Shown here piece after piece: positions 21,274-29,867 of a stretch of DNA of 64,000 nt. Location: NCBI GenBank assembly GCA_964589785.1, contig CAZPUQ010000001.1:186001-250000 (forward strand). Direction: 5' to 3'. The position numbers were made by a program, and so were the translations under genes. The stretch's first letter is position 1, and the number at the start of each line of letters is the position of its first letter. This DNA is from JAGVSR01 sp964589785. Lineage in GTDB: Bacteria; Pseudomonadota; Alphaproteobacteria; Rhizobiales; Hyphomicrobiaceae. Below the pieces are notes generated by a model. It saw only the letters and a program-made list of their open reading frames with translations. It ran no database searches and was not told the origin of the DNA.

Positions 21274-22826
21274 GCCAGGAATCGGACGTGACGAGCCTCA
21301 TGCAGATGCTGAGCGAGGTCGGACGGGCGCACGAGCTCGAACCGATCGGCGTGATCGACATCGGGTCGAACTCCGTGCGGCTCGTGGTGTACGAGGGCGC
21401 CGTCCGCTCGCCGACGCCGGTCTTCAACGAGAAGGTGCTCTGCGGGCTCGGCCGCACGGTCGCGACGACGGGCCATCTGGGGAGCGAGGCCACGGCGCGC
21501 ACCATCGAGGCGCTGACGCGGTTCAGGGCCGTCGCACGCGTGCTGAAGGTGAAAAACCTCAAGGCCTTTGCAACGGCGGCGGTTCGCGAGGCCGGCGATG
21601 CCGCGACGTTCCTCGCCCGTGCCGAGAAAGCCTGCGGCGTGTGTATCGACGTGCTGTCGGGGGAGCGGGAAGCGGAGCTCGCCGCGCTCGGCATCCGCAT
21701 GGGCTTTCTCGATCCGGACGGCGTGGCCGGCGACCTCGGCGGCGGCAGTCTGGAGCTCATCAACATCGATGGTCCGAAGCCCGGCGAGGCCGTGACGCTG
21801 CCCCTCGGCGGCCTGCGTCTCATCGACGAGACCGGCGGCAAGGTCGATGATGCCGTGAAGATCGCGGACGAGGCGTTCGCGCGTATCGCCTGGCTCGGCA
21901 AGGGCCGCGGCCGCGCGTTCTATGCGGTCGGCGGCACGTGGCGCGCGCTCGCCCGCCTGCACATGGAGCAGACCCGCTATCCGCTGCGCATCATGCAGGG
22001 CTATACGATCCCCACGCGCGATGCGATCCAGTTCTGCGAGAGCGTGCGGCGCGCGAAGAAAATCGCCGCCATTCCCGGCATCGAGGAGGTCGCCCGCGCC
22101 CGCCGCGAGGCGTTGCCCTACGGTGCCGTCGTGCTGGAGCGGCTGTTGCGCGAGGTGCAGCCCTCCGCCGTGGTCTTCTCCGTGTATGGCGTGCGCGAGG
22201 GCCTTCTCTACGACCTCCTGTCGCCGCACGAGAGGGCGAAGGACCCGCTGCTCAGCTTCTGCGAGGAGTTCGCGCTGCAGCGGTCGCGGTCGCTCGCGCA
22301 TGCGCTCGAGCTGTGCGACTGGACCGACCAGCTTTTCGAGAAGGACGGCCCCGACGAGACGCCGCAGGAGCGCCGGCTTCGCCATGCCGCCTGTCTCGTT
22401 TCGGATATCGCCTGGCGGGTGCATCCCGACTACCGCGGCGAGCAGAGCCTCGACAAGATCGCCTATGCGGCGATGTCGGGCATCGATCATGCCGGCCGCA
22501 TCTTCCTCGGCCTCACGGTCTTCTTCCGCCATGCCGGTGCGCAGGGGAGCGGCGCGGACGGCCTGCCCGAGGAGCTTCTGTCGCGCATCGACCGGCGCCT
22601 CCTGAAGCGGGCGCGCATCATCGGCTCTGCGCTGCGCGCGGCGCACATGGTTTCGATCGGCATGCCGGGGATCATCGATGAGACGCGCCTCTCCTATCGC
22701 GGCGACAAGCTGATCCTGACGCTGCCGCGCCAGCACGCCGACCTCGACGGAGAGCGCCTGCGCCGGAGATTTGAAAGCCTTGCCGCCGTCCTGGGAAAGA
22801 CCGGCGAAATCCGCGTCGCGCGCTAG
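21270..22826 (+). CDS. ppx: Exopolyphosphatase / pppGpp phosphohydrolase (Ppx/GppA)
   Basis: A 518-residue Ppx/GppA enzyme that removes terminal phosphates from polyphosphate and may also act on pppGpp. The ASKHA ATP-fold motifs are clear: GVIDIGSNSVRLVVYEG, ATAAVREAGD, GVAGDLGGGSLELI and YAVGGTWRALA, followed by a C-terminal HD-like helical domain (CLVSDIAWRVHPDYRGEQ). The start is taken as TTG 21270, in a TTGA overlap with ppk and with AGGGG six bases upstream. GTG 21288 and ATG 21300 are in-frame alternatives. Its pairing with ppk is the classical polyphosphate operon. Confidence 0.93.
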
Positions 22827-22843
22827 GCAGGGGAGAAAGCGGG

Positions 22844-23740
22844 TTGGCGGACGATCCCTACGGTGTTCTCGGAGTGCCGCGCACGGCGAGCGACGACGAA
22901 ATCCGCCGCCGCTACCGCCAGCTCGTCAAGGAGCTGCATCCCGACATCAATCCCTCGCGGACGGCCGAGGAACGGTTCAAGAAGGTGACCGTGGCCTTCG
23001 ATATCGTCGGCGACCCGGCGAAGCGGAAGGCCTACGACCGCGGCGAGATCGACGCGGCCGGCGAGCCGCGCCGGGCGGGCGCAAGGCCGGGCGGCCCGGG
23101 CGGCTCTGCCGGCGGAGCCCGCTGGAGCACCGGCTTCGGCGGATTCGATTCCGACGACCCCTTCAGCGATATCTTCGCCGGCTTTCGCGCCGGCGCCCAG
23201 ACCCGGGCGCGCCGCGGCCAGGACACGCGCTACACGATCGATCTCGATTTTGCCGAGGCGGCGCTCGGCGCGCGCAAGCGCGTGACGCTCCCCGGCGGAG
23301 GAACGCTCGATCTCAACGTTCCGTCCGGCGTCGTCGAGGGGCAGGTGCTGCGGCTGAAGGGCAAGGGGCAGCCCGGATCGGGCGGCGGTCCCGCCGGTGA
23401 TGCGCTGGTCGAGGTGCGCATCCGGCCGCATCCCGTCTTCAAGCGCGCGGGCGACGATCTCACCTGCGATTGCCCGCTGACGATCGACGAGGCGGTGCTG
23501 GGGGCGAAGATCGAGGTGCCGACCTTGAGCGGGCGGGTGCAGCTCACCATTCCGCCGGGCACGAGCTCGGGCCGGGTGTTCCGGCTCAAGGGCAAGGGCA
23601 TCGAGAACGCGACGGCCCGCACGACCGGTGACCAGCTCGTCACCGTGCGCATCGTGCTGCCCGATACGATCGACGAGGAGCTGCAGGCGTTTCTGCGGAC
23701 GTGGCGCGAAGCCCATCGCTACGACCCGGGGCGAAAATAG
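22844..23740 (+). CDS. DnaJ C-terminal domain protein (CbpA-like J protein)
   Basis: A 298-residue type II J protein, a co-chaperone that would stimulate DnaK. The J domain occupies about residues 1-65 with the HPD motif in LVKELHPDINPS. A Gly/Arg-rich and Phe-poor linker follows, then two substrate-binding beta domains (DLDFAEAALGARKRVTLPGG, DDLTCDCPLTIDEAVLGAKI). There is no zinc-finger region, which separates it from DnaJ proper. The start is TTG 22844, with GGGGAG at good spacing. It begins 17 bases after ppx, so it may be the third gene of the ppk operon, and is convergent with rnd. Confidence 0.88.
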   Translation: MADDPYGVLGVPRTASDDEIRRRYRQLVKELHPDINPSRTAEERFKKVTVAFDIVGDPAKRKAYDRGEIDAAGEPRRAGARPGGPGGSAGGARWSTGFGGFDSDDPFSDIFAGFRAGAQTRARRGQDTRYTIDLDFAEAALGARKRVTLPGGGTLDLNVPSGVVEGQVLRLKGKGQPGSGGGPAGDALVEVRIRPHPVFKRAGDDLTCDCPLTIDEAVLGAKIEVPTLSGRVQLTIPPGTSSGRVFRLKGKGIENATARTTGDQLVTVRIVLPDTIDEELQAFLRTWREAHRYDPGRK

Positions 23741-23742
23741 CC

Positions 23743-24903
23743 TCAGCCGTCGCCGCTGCTCGGCAGAACCAGCACTTCCCCGCCCGACAGCGTCAGCGCG
23801 AGCTCGCCCCGCTTCAGCTTCAGCGCGTCGTCTCCGAAGAGCTGGCGGCGCCATCCCTTCAGCGCCAGGACGTCGGGCTCCTCCTCGGCGGCGATGCGCT
23901 CGAGCTCCTCGGCATCCGCGATGAGGCGCGGGGCCACGTGATGCTTCGCCGCCGACGCCTTGAGCAACACCTTCAAGAGCTCGATCGTGGCGCCCGCTTC
24001 GGCCGACACAGGGCGGCTGTGGTTCATTTGCGGCAGCGACCTGGGATCGCGCTCAAGTCCGGCCTTCACCGCCTCGATGATCTCCCGCGCGCGCTGCGAT
24101 CGCGAGAATCCGTCGCTCAACGTCCGCAATCCGCCGAGCTGCTCGGGCGTCGTCGGCATCTGGTTGGCGATGTCGTAGAGCGCCTCGTCGCGCAGCACGC
24201 GATTGCGCGGCACGTTCTGGCTCTGTGCCAGACGCTCGCGCCAGGCGGCCAGCTCGACCAGCACGCCGAAGGACTTGCGGTTGCGGGTCCGCATCTTCAG
24301 TCGCTTCCAGGCGTCCTCCGGCCGCGTCTCGTAGGTTTCGGGGTGGGTAAGATCGGCCATCTCCTCGCTCACCCACGACGTGCGCCCCGTCGCGTCGAGC
24401 CGGGACCGCAGATGCCTGTAGACATCCCGCAGGTGGGTGACGTCGCCAAGCGCATAGACGAGCTGCTTGTCGGTCAGCGGCCGACGGCTCCAGTCGGTGA
24501 AGCGCGAGGACTTGTCGATGTCGTGGCCGGTGATGTCCCGGACGAGGTTCACGTAGCTGACGCTGTCGCCGTAGCCGCAGACCGAGGCTGCCACCTGCGT
24601 GTCGAAGATCGGGGCGGGGATGAGCCCCGCCTGTGCGTACATGATCTCGATGTCCTGGCGCGCGGCGTGGAACACCTTCGTCACGCGCTCGTTCGCCATC
24701 AGCTCGAAGAACGGCTTGAGGTCGAGCCCCGGAGCCATCGGGTCGACAAGGGCCTCGACCGCCTCGGAGGCGATCTGGATGAGGCAAAGCTCGGGCCAGA
24801 AGGTCTGCTCGCGCATGAACTCCGTGTCGACCGCGATGAAATCCGCAGTGGCGAGTCGCGTGCAGGCGTGGGCGAGATCGGGTGTGGACGTGATGAGATG
24901 CAT
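23743..24903 (-). CDS. rnd: Ribonuclease D
   Basis: A 386-residue 3'-5' exoribonuclease of the DEDDy type that trims tRNA and other stable RNA 3' ends. D26 and E28 in AVDTEFM, an Asp in APIFDTQVAAS after the FHAARQDIEIM helix, and Tyr/Asp in VYALGDVTHLRDVY give the catalytic set. An HRDC domain follows (ELAAWRERLAQSQNVPRNRVLRD and later). ATG at 24903. The stop codons of rnd and the J-protein gene face each other with only two bases between. It is usually next to aspS in this group; here a small gene lies between. Confidence 0.94.
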   Translation of the reverse strand: MHLITSTPDLAHACTRLATADFIAVDTEFMREQTFWPELCLIQIASEAVEALVDPMAPGLDLKPFFELMANERVTKVFHAARQDIEIMYAQAGLIPAPIFDTQVAASVCGYGDSVSYVNLVRDITGHDIDKSSRFTDWSRRPLTDKQLVYALGDVTHLRDVYRHLRSRLDATGRTSWVSEEMADLTHPETYETRPEDAWKRLKMRTRNRKSFGVLVELAAWRERLAQSQNVPRNRVLRDEALYDIANQMPTTPEQLGGLRTLSDGFSRSQRAREIIEAVKAGLERDPRSLPQMNHSRPVSAEAGATIELLKVLLKASAAKHHVAPRLIADAEELERIAAEEEPDVLALKGWRRQLFGDDALKLKRGELALTLSGGEVLVLPSSGDG

Positions 24904-25040
24904 CGACGGCTTGTATACATCAGAATAAGCCGATGGGAAGGGCCGCCGGCGGCAGTCCGGCAAGCCTCGCCCGAGACCTGTCCGCGCTCTCGGGAGCGGC
25001 TTGCGAACCGGCCATCCTTGCGCGCGGAGCGCGGGGCGTT

Positions 25041-25068
25041 CCCTCTCCCCCGTTTGGCGGGAGAGGGG
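25041..25068. repeat. Dispersed CCCTCTCCCC palindrome, copy 2
   Basis: CCCTCTCCC at 25041-25049 pairs with GGGAGAGGG at 25059-25067 around a short loop. It is a second member of the family seen at 8883 and 27500, here between the start of rnd and the stop of the small gene at 25099-25353. Confidence 0.65.
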
Positions 25069-25098
25069 CCCTGCCCCGCCGTCCTCTTCCTGCGCCCG

Positions 25099-25353
25099 TC
25101 AGTTCGCCTTGCGGGCAGCGGGGTCGGCGGCAGCCTCGGCCGCGCCCGGCAGCATCGTCATCTCGCGCAGGAGGTGGTCGGCGACGCGGGCCAGGTCGCC
25201 GATACGGTGGGCGGCCGGGTTCTCCAAGAGCGCGCGAAGCTGGCGCGCGAGCGGATGCTCGGGCTCCGCGTGCGCGGTCTGCGATCCGGCAGAGCCGGGC
25301 GTGCGCTCCAGGAGGTCCTGGAGATCGAGGATGGCGATGGCATCGGTCTTCAT
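25099..25353 (-). CDS. Small hypothetical protein
   Basis: An 84-residue protein beginning MKTDAIAILDLQDLLERTP, with GAGG a few bases before the ATG. It is predicted helical, with no signal peptide, membrane helix or recognised domain; QLRALLENPAAHRIGDLARVADHLLREM looks amphipathic. It lies between rnd and aspS, is divergent from aspS, and shares the upstream region holding two CtrA-like boxes. The ribosome site and ordinary codon composition favour a real gene, but the function is unknown. Confidence 0.55.
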   Translation of the reverse strand: MKTDAIAILDLQDLLERTPGSAGSQTAHAEPEHPLARQLRALLENPAAHRIGDLARVADHLLREMTMLPGAAEAAADPAARKAN

Positions 25354-25416
25354 GTTGCCTCGTCCCGCTACGGTGATGGCTCTCGACGACGGGCGCCGCC
25401 TTGCAGCCGGCATGCG

Positions 25417-25456
25417 TTAGCGAATCGTTACCGCGGCATGGTTAAGGATCCGTTAC
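25417..25456. promoter_or_regulatory. Two tandem CtrA-like boxes
   Basis: TTAG-N7-TTAC at 25417-25431 and TTAA-N7-TTAC at 25442-25456 resemble the alphaproteobacterial cell-cycle regulator CtrA consensus TTAA-N7-TTAA. Each departs from it at one or two end positions. They lie in the divergent region between the small gene and aspS. The site call is inference from the consensus only. Confidence 0.4.
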
Positions 25457-25647
25457 CGGATGCGTTTTCGCCTCCTTGCCTGATCGTCGGGCACGCGGCC
25501 GCCCATCTTGAGGACGGCCGCGCCGCAGCGCCGCTGATGCGCCCGCCGGCCCCCCTGCCGGCCCCCCCCCGTCGGCCTTGACATTCACCATACCCCGTGC
25601 GCTTCTCCGGCCCGATTTTTCCCGCACAGCGACAAGGGATTTGGGCC

Positions 25648-27465
25648 ATGACCGCGGCCAGCTTGCACCGTTACCGGACCCACACCTGCGGCGGGCTGCG
25701 CAGCTCCGACATCGACCGCACCGCGCGCCTGTCGGGCTGGGTGCACCGGGTACGCGATCATGGCGGCGTCCTCTTCATCGATTTGCGCGACCACTACGGC
25801 ATCACGCAGGTCGTGGCCGACCCGGACTCGAAAGCTTTCAGTGCGGCCGAAACGCTGCGCGCGGAATGGGTCGTGCGCATCGACGGCAACGTGCGCCGGA
25901 GGCCGGACGGCACCGTCAACCCCGACCTCGCGACCGGCGAGATCGAGCTTTACGCAAGCGAGATCGAGGTGCTTTCGGAGGCGAAGGAACTGCCCGTGCC
26001 GGTCTTCGGCGAGCCCGATTATCCGGAAGATTTGCGCCTGCAGTACCGCTTCCTCGACCTCAGGCGCGAGACGCTGCACGCCATCATCATGAAGCGGCTC
26101 GAGATCACGCGCGCCATCCGCGAGGCGATGCACGCGGCGGGCTTCAACGAGTTCCCGACGCCGATCCTGACGGCGTCGAGCCCGGAAGGCGCGCGCGACT
26201 TCCTCGTGCCTTCGCGCATCCATCCCGGCAAGTTCTACGCCCTGCCGCAGGCGCCGCAGCAGTACAAGCAGCTTCTCATGGTCTCCGGCTTCGACCGCTA
26301 CTTCCAGATCGCGCCCTGCTTTCGCGACGAGGACCCGCGCGCCGACCGTCTGCCCGGCGAGTTCTACCAGCTCGACGTCGAGATGAGCTTCGTCGAGCAG
26401 GAGGACATCTTCGCGACGATGGAGCCGATCCTGACCGCGCTCTTCGAGAGGTTCGCGGACGGCAGACCCGTCACCGCGTCGTGGCCGCGCATCCCCTACG
26501 ACGAGGCGATCGCCAAGTACGGCACGGACAAGCCGGATCTGCGGAACCCCATCGAGATGGCCGACGTGACGGAACATTTCCGCGGCTCGGGCTTCAAGGT
26601 GTTCGCCGGCATGATCGAGAAGGACCCGAAGGTGCGCGTGTGGGCGATCCCCGCGCCGACGGGCGGCAGCCGCGCCTTCTGCGACCGCATGAACGCCTGG
26701 GCGCAGGGCGAGGGCCAGCCGGGGCTCGGCTATATCTTCTGGCGCGACGAGGAAGGTTCCGCCGGCGCGGGCCCGATCGCCAAGAACATCGGCGCGGAGC
26801 GTGCCGCGGCCATCCAGGCGCAGCTCGGCCTCAAGACGGGGGACGCGGTGTTCTTCACCGCCGGCAATCCGGCCAACTTCTACAAGTTCGCAGGCGCCGC
26901 GCGCGACCGCGTCGGGCATGAGCTGAAGCTCGTCGACGAGAACCGCTTCGCGCTGGCGTGGATCGTGGACTTCCCGTTCTACGAGTGGGACGAGGACGAC
27001 AAGAAGATCGGCTTCTCGCACAACCCGTTCTCGATGCCGAAGGGCGGCCAGGCCGCGCTCGAGGCGGCCGAGAAAGACGGCCGCGACGCGCTCCTCGCCT
27101 TGAAGGCGAACCAGTACGACGTCGTCTGCAACGGCTATGAGATCGCGTCGGGCTCGGTGCGCAACCATCTGCCCGAGACGATGGTGAAGGCGTTCGAGAT
27201 CACGGGGATGAGCCGCGCCGACGTGGAGGCGCGCTTCGGCGGGCTCTACCGCGCGTTCCAGTACGGCGCTCCGCCGCACGGCGGCATGGCGGCCGGCATC
27301 GAGCGCATGGTGATGCTGCTGACGGGCTGCAAGACCGTGCGCGAAGTGGCGCTCTTCCCGATGAACCAGCAGGCCGCCGACCTGCTGATGAACGCGCCCT
27401 CCGAGGCGACGCCCAAGCAGTTGCGCGAGCTCTCGATCCGCGTCGCGCTGCCGGACAAGCGGTAG
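25648..27465 (+). CDS. aspS: Aspartyl-tRNA synthetase
   Basis: A 605-residue class II synthetase that charges tRNA-Asp. The N-terminal OB-fold anticodon-binding domain begins at THTCGGLRSSDIDRTARLSGWV. The class II motifs are present: RYFQIAPCFRDEDPRADR (motif 2), FYQLDVEMSFV, and motif 3 near GGMAAGIERMVMLLTG. The bacterial insertion (GAD) domain lies between. In many Alphaproteobacteria AspRS is non-discriminating and works with GatCAB; that is not shown here. The start is ATG 25648. An earlier start would add residues without similarity. A palindromic repeat follows the stop. Confidence 0.97.
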   Translation: MTAASLHRYRTHTCGGLRSSDIDRTARLSGWVHRVRDHGGVLFIDLRDHYGITQVVADPDSKAFSAAETLRAEWVVRIDGNVRRRPDGTVNPDLATGEIELYASEIEVLSEAKELPVPVFGEPDYPEDLRLQYRFLDLRRETLHAIIMKRLEITRAIREAMHAAGFNEFPTPILTASSPEGARDFLVPSRIHPGKFYALPQAPQQYKQLLMVSGFDRYFQIAPCFRDEDPRADRLPGEFYQLDVEMSFVEQEDIFATMEPILTALFERFADGRPVTASWPRIPYDEAIAKYGTDKPDLRNPIEMADVTEHFRGSGFKVFAGMIEKDPKVRVWAIPAPTGGSRAFCDRMNAWAQGEGQPGLGYIFWRDEEGSAGAGPIAKNIGAERAAAIQAQLGLKTGDAVFFTAGNPANFYKFAGAARDRVGHELKLVDENRFALAWIVDFPFYEWDEDDKKIGFSHNPFSMPKGGQAALEAAEKDGRDALLALKANQYDVVCNGYEIASGSVRNHLPETMVKAFEITGMSRADVEARFGGLYRAFQYGAPPHGGMAAGIERMVMLLTGCKTVREVALFPMNQQAADLLMNAPSEATPKQLRELSIRVALPDKR

Positions 27466-27499
27466 AGGCGCATTGGACGGAGCTGCATTTTCGAGGTGA

Positions 27500-27529
27500 C
27501 TCCCTCTCCCCGCACGCGGGGAGAGGGAG
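27500..27529. repeat. Dispersed CCCTCTCCCC palindrome, copy 3
   Basis: A perfect 14-base inverted repeat (left arm ctccctctccccgc, 27500-27513; right arm 27516-27529) with a two-base centre. It sits between the convergent stop codons of aspS and the small secreted-protein gene. It is the third copy in the window and could terminate both transcripts. Confidence 0.7.
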
Positions 27530-27552
27530 CTTACTCGGGGCCGGAACCGCCG

Positions 27553-27840
27553 TTAGTTGGTGGCAGCCGGGCTGGCGTTCACCGGCAGCTCCACGCCGAC
27601 CATGACAATTCTGCCGTCCTTCATCGCCGTGCCGGTCCAGCGTCCGTCCTCGCCGCGCGTGAGATCGGACACCTGCGTGTAGCCGCGTGCGATCAGGATC
27701 TGGCGTGCCGCGTTTGCGTGGGCGGCTCGGGTAAGGCCGGCGGTGAACTCCGCGGGCTCGGCGGCCGGCTGATCGCCGGCAAAAGCGGGAAGGGCAAGTC
27801 CGGCCGTAAGCGCGGCGGCAAGTACAAACGTGCGGATCAT
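27553..27840 (-). CDS. Small secreted protein of unknown function
   Basis: A 95-residue protein with a clear signal peptide (MIRTFVLAAALTAGLALPAFAG), leaving a mature protein of about 73 residues. AARQILIARGYTQVSDLTRGEDGRWTGTAMKDGRIVMVGVELP resembles half of a PepSY-type fold, but the match is by eye only. A strong GAGGAGA ribosome site precedes ATG 27840. It is convergent with aspS. Periplasmic location is expected; no function is assigned. Confidence 0.75.
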   Translation of the reverse strand: MIRTFVLAAALTAGLALPAFAGDQPAAEPAEFTAGLTRAAHANAARQILIARGYTQVSDLTRGEDGRWTGTAMKDGRIVMVGVELPVNASPAATN

Positions 27841-28418
27841 TCCAGTCTCCTCTGAGGTGACGTTTCCAGGTTGCATTGTCGGAGGCGGGCTCTGTCGAGC
27901 GGCCACCGGCCCTCAGCGCTCATGGGGATACTGGGGGGATACGGGGAGCGGCCTCGGGCATGACCCGCAGGTAGCGTCGCGCCGGGCTCCACGCCACTCA
28001 CGATGCCGTTGCCGGCAGCGGGCCCGTCGTGAGCGCGCGTGAGGGCTCGCATGAGGTTGTGGCAGCACGAGAAAACGCCATCGTCGAAAGAGAGGCCGAA
28101 TGCTGCGTTCCGGGCCTCCGGCGAGACCCACAACGCGATCACGCGGCGTTGAGGATCAGGGCTCCGAATGGCGCCGCGGGCAACGATCACCTTTGGTTGA
28201 ACGCAAGCCCCGACGCCGCGGACGAAAAAGGGAATTGCGTGCGCCCCGACGCCCAGGCCGAACGCCGCATTGGCGCGGGACAGGCGGCTTATTGAGCGGC
28301 AAGGCCGTTTGACGGGAGCGGCGGCACGCCATAAACCGGCTCACGCCGGCCCCTCATCGGGGCCCTGTTCGGCGTCTCTGCGTATGCACCGAACCGTTGG
28401 CCGATACGAAGGCTTCCG
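27841..28418. other. Long non-coding region before the murE-ftsZ cluster
   Basis: This 578-base region separates the small secreted-protein gene (minus strand) from murE. Short frames here (for example 28029-28295) lack ribosome sites and similarity and are not called. It must contain the promoter for the cell-wall cluster, whose usual upstream members are absent. AAGG lies just before the murE ATG. I see no mraZ-box-like direct repeats and no clear sigma-70 motif. Confidence 0.5.
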
Positions 28419-29867
28419 ATGCGGCTTTCCGATCTTTGTGGCGACCTCTGCACGGTCCCGGCGACCGCCGCCGACATCGAGATTACGGGCATTTCGGCCG
28501 ATAGCCGCACCGTCGAGCCGGGTCAGCTCTTCGTTGCGGTTCCGGGACATCGGGCCGACGGCCAGCGCTACATCACTGACGCGGCGGCGCGGGGGGCCTC
28601 GGCGGTGCTCGCCGCGACCGGCGCGGTCGTTCCCGCCGGCCTCACGGTTCCCATCCTCGGTGCCGCCGATCCGCGCGTGGCGCTGTCGCGCCTGGCGGCC
28701 GCCCTTTATCCGGGGCAGCCCGAGACCGTGGTGGCCGTGACCGGGACGAGCGGCAAGACGTCCGTGGCCGAGTTCACGCGCCAGATCTTGGAGCGCCGCG
28801 GGCGCCTCGCCGCCTCTCTCGGCACGATCGGGCTCGTCTCCCCGTTCCAAACGACCTACGGCTCGCTGACGACGCCCGACCCCGTCTCGCTGCACAGGAC
28901 GCTGGCGACGCTCGCCGCCGAGGGCGTCAGGTACCTTGCCATGGAAGCGTCCTCGCACGGCCTCGACCAGCATCGCCTTGATGCGGTCCGCATCAAGGCC
29001 GCCGCGTTCACGAACCTCGGCCGCGACCACATGGACTACCACCCGTCGGTCGAGCACTACTTCAACGCCAAGATGCGGCTGTTCGCGGACCTGCTGCCGT
29101 CCGACGCGCCCGCCGTGATCAACCGCGACGGCGCTTTCGCGGCCGAGGCCGAGACGGTCGCGCGGCGCACCGGGCGGCGCGTGTTCACCGTCGGGCGCGC
29201 GGGCGACGACATCCGCGTCGAGGCCTGCCATCCGACGGGCTTCAACCAGCAACTGCGTCTCTCCGTTGCCGGCGCGGGCATGGTCGTGAGCCTGCCGCTT
29301 GTCGGGGCCTATCAGGTCGAGAACGCGCTGGTGGCCGCGGCGCTCGCCATCGCCGTCGGCGAGCCGCCGGACCTCGTCTTCTCCGCTCTCCCCTATGTGA
29401 AGGGCGTGAAGGGCCGCCTTGAAATCGTCGGACGTTGCCGCGGCGGCCTGGGCGTCGTCGACTACGCGCACAAGCCGGAAGCGCTGGAAGCGGCGCTCGC
29501 AGCCTGCCGCCCGTTCGCGACGGGCCGGCTCATCTGCGTTTTCGGTTGCGGCGGCGACCGAGACCGCGGCAAGCGGCCGATCATGGGCGCCATTGCCGCG
29601 CGCAGGGCCGACGTGGTGATCGTGACGGACGACAACCCGCGCACGGAAGACCCGGCCACGATCCGCGCCGAGATTCTGGCAGGCGCCCCGTCCGCGACCG
29701 AGATCGGCGACCGGGGCGAAGCCATCCGCGCGGCGGTCGCGATGATGGGTACCGGGGATGTTGTGCTGGTCGCGGGCAAAGGCCACGAAACCGGCCAGAT
29801 CGTCGGGGACACGGTGTTGCCCTTCTCCGACCACGAGGTTCTGGCGGAGGCGCTGGAAGCTCAATGA
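28419..29867 (+). CDS. murE: UDP-MurNAc-L-alanyl-D-glutamate:meso-diaminopimelate ligase
   Basis: A 482-residue Mur ligase that adds the third residue of the stem peptide. The ATP loop is GTSGKTS (usually GTNGKTS), followed by the central-domain block AFTNLGRDHMDYH. The C-terminal VTDDNPRTEDP holds the DNPR motif typical of meso-DAP-adding enzymes, so the wall is meso-DAP type, in keeping with the L,D-transpeptidase in this window. It is the first gene of the cluster here and overlaps murF by ATGA. Confidence 0.96.
   Translation: MRLSDLCGDLCTVPATAADIEITGISADSRTVEPGQLFVAVPGHRADGQRYITDAAARGASAVLAATGAVVPAGLTVPILGAADPRVALSRLAAALYPGQPETVVAVTGTSGKTSVAEFTRQILERRGRLAASLGTIGLVSPFQTTYGSLTTPDPVSLHRTLATLAAEGVRYLAMEASSHGLDQHRLDAVRIKAAAFTNLGRDHMDYHPSVEHYFNAKMRLFADLLPSDAPAVINRDGAFAAEAETVARRTGRRVFTVGRAGDDIRVEACHPTGFNQQLRLSVAGAGMVVSLPLVGAYQVENALVAAALAIAVGEPPDLVFSALPYVKGVKGRLEIVGRCRGGLGVVDYAHKPEALEAALAACRPFATGRLICVFGCGGDRDRGKRPIMGAIAARRADVVIVTDDNPRTEDPATIRAEILAGAPSATEIGDRGEAIRAAVAMMGTGDVVLVAGKGHETGQIVGDTVLPFSDHEVLAEALEAQ

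Noticed and set aside
28029..28295. Short plus-strand frames in the gap before murE
   Set aside because: No similarity, no ribosome sites, and overlapping alternatives in other frames. The gap is treated as non-coding.
28741..28765. MurE GTSGKTS loop as a sign of a defective enzyme
   Set aside because: Ser for Asn at this position is a tolerated variant, and all other MurE motifs, including DNPR, are intact.
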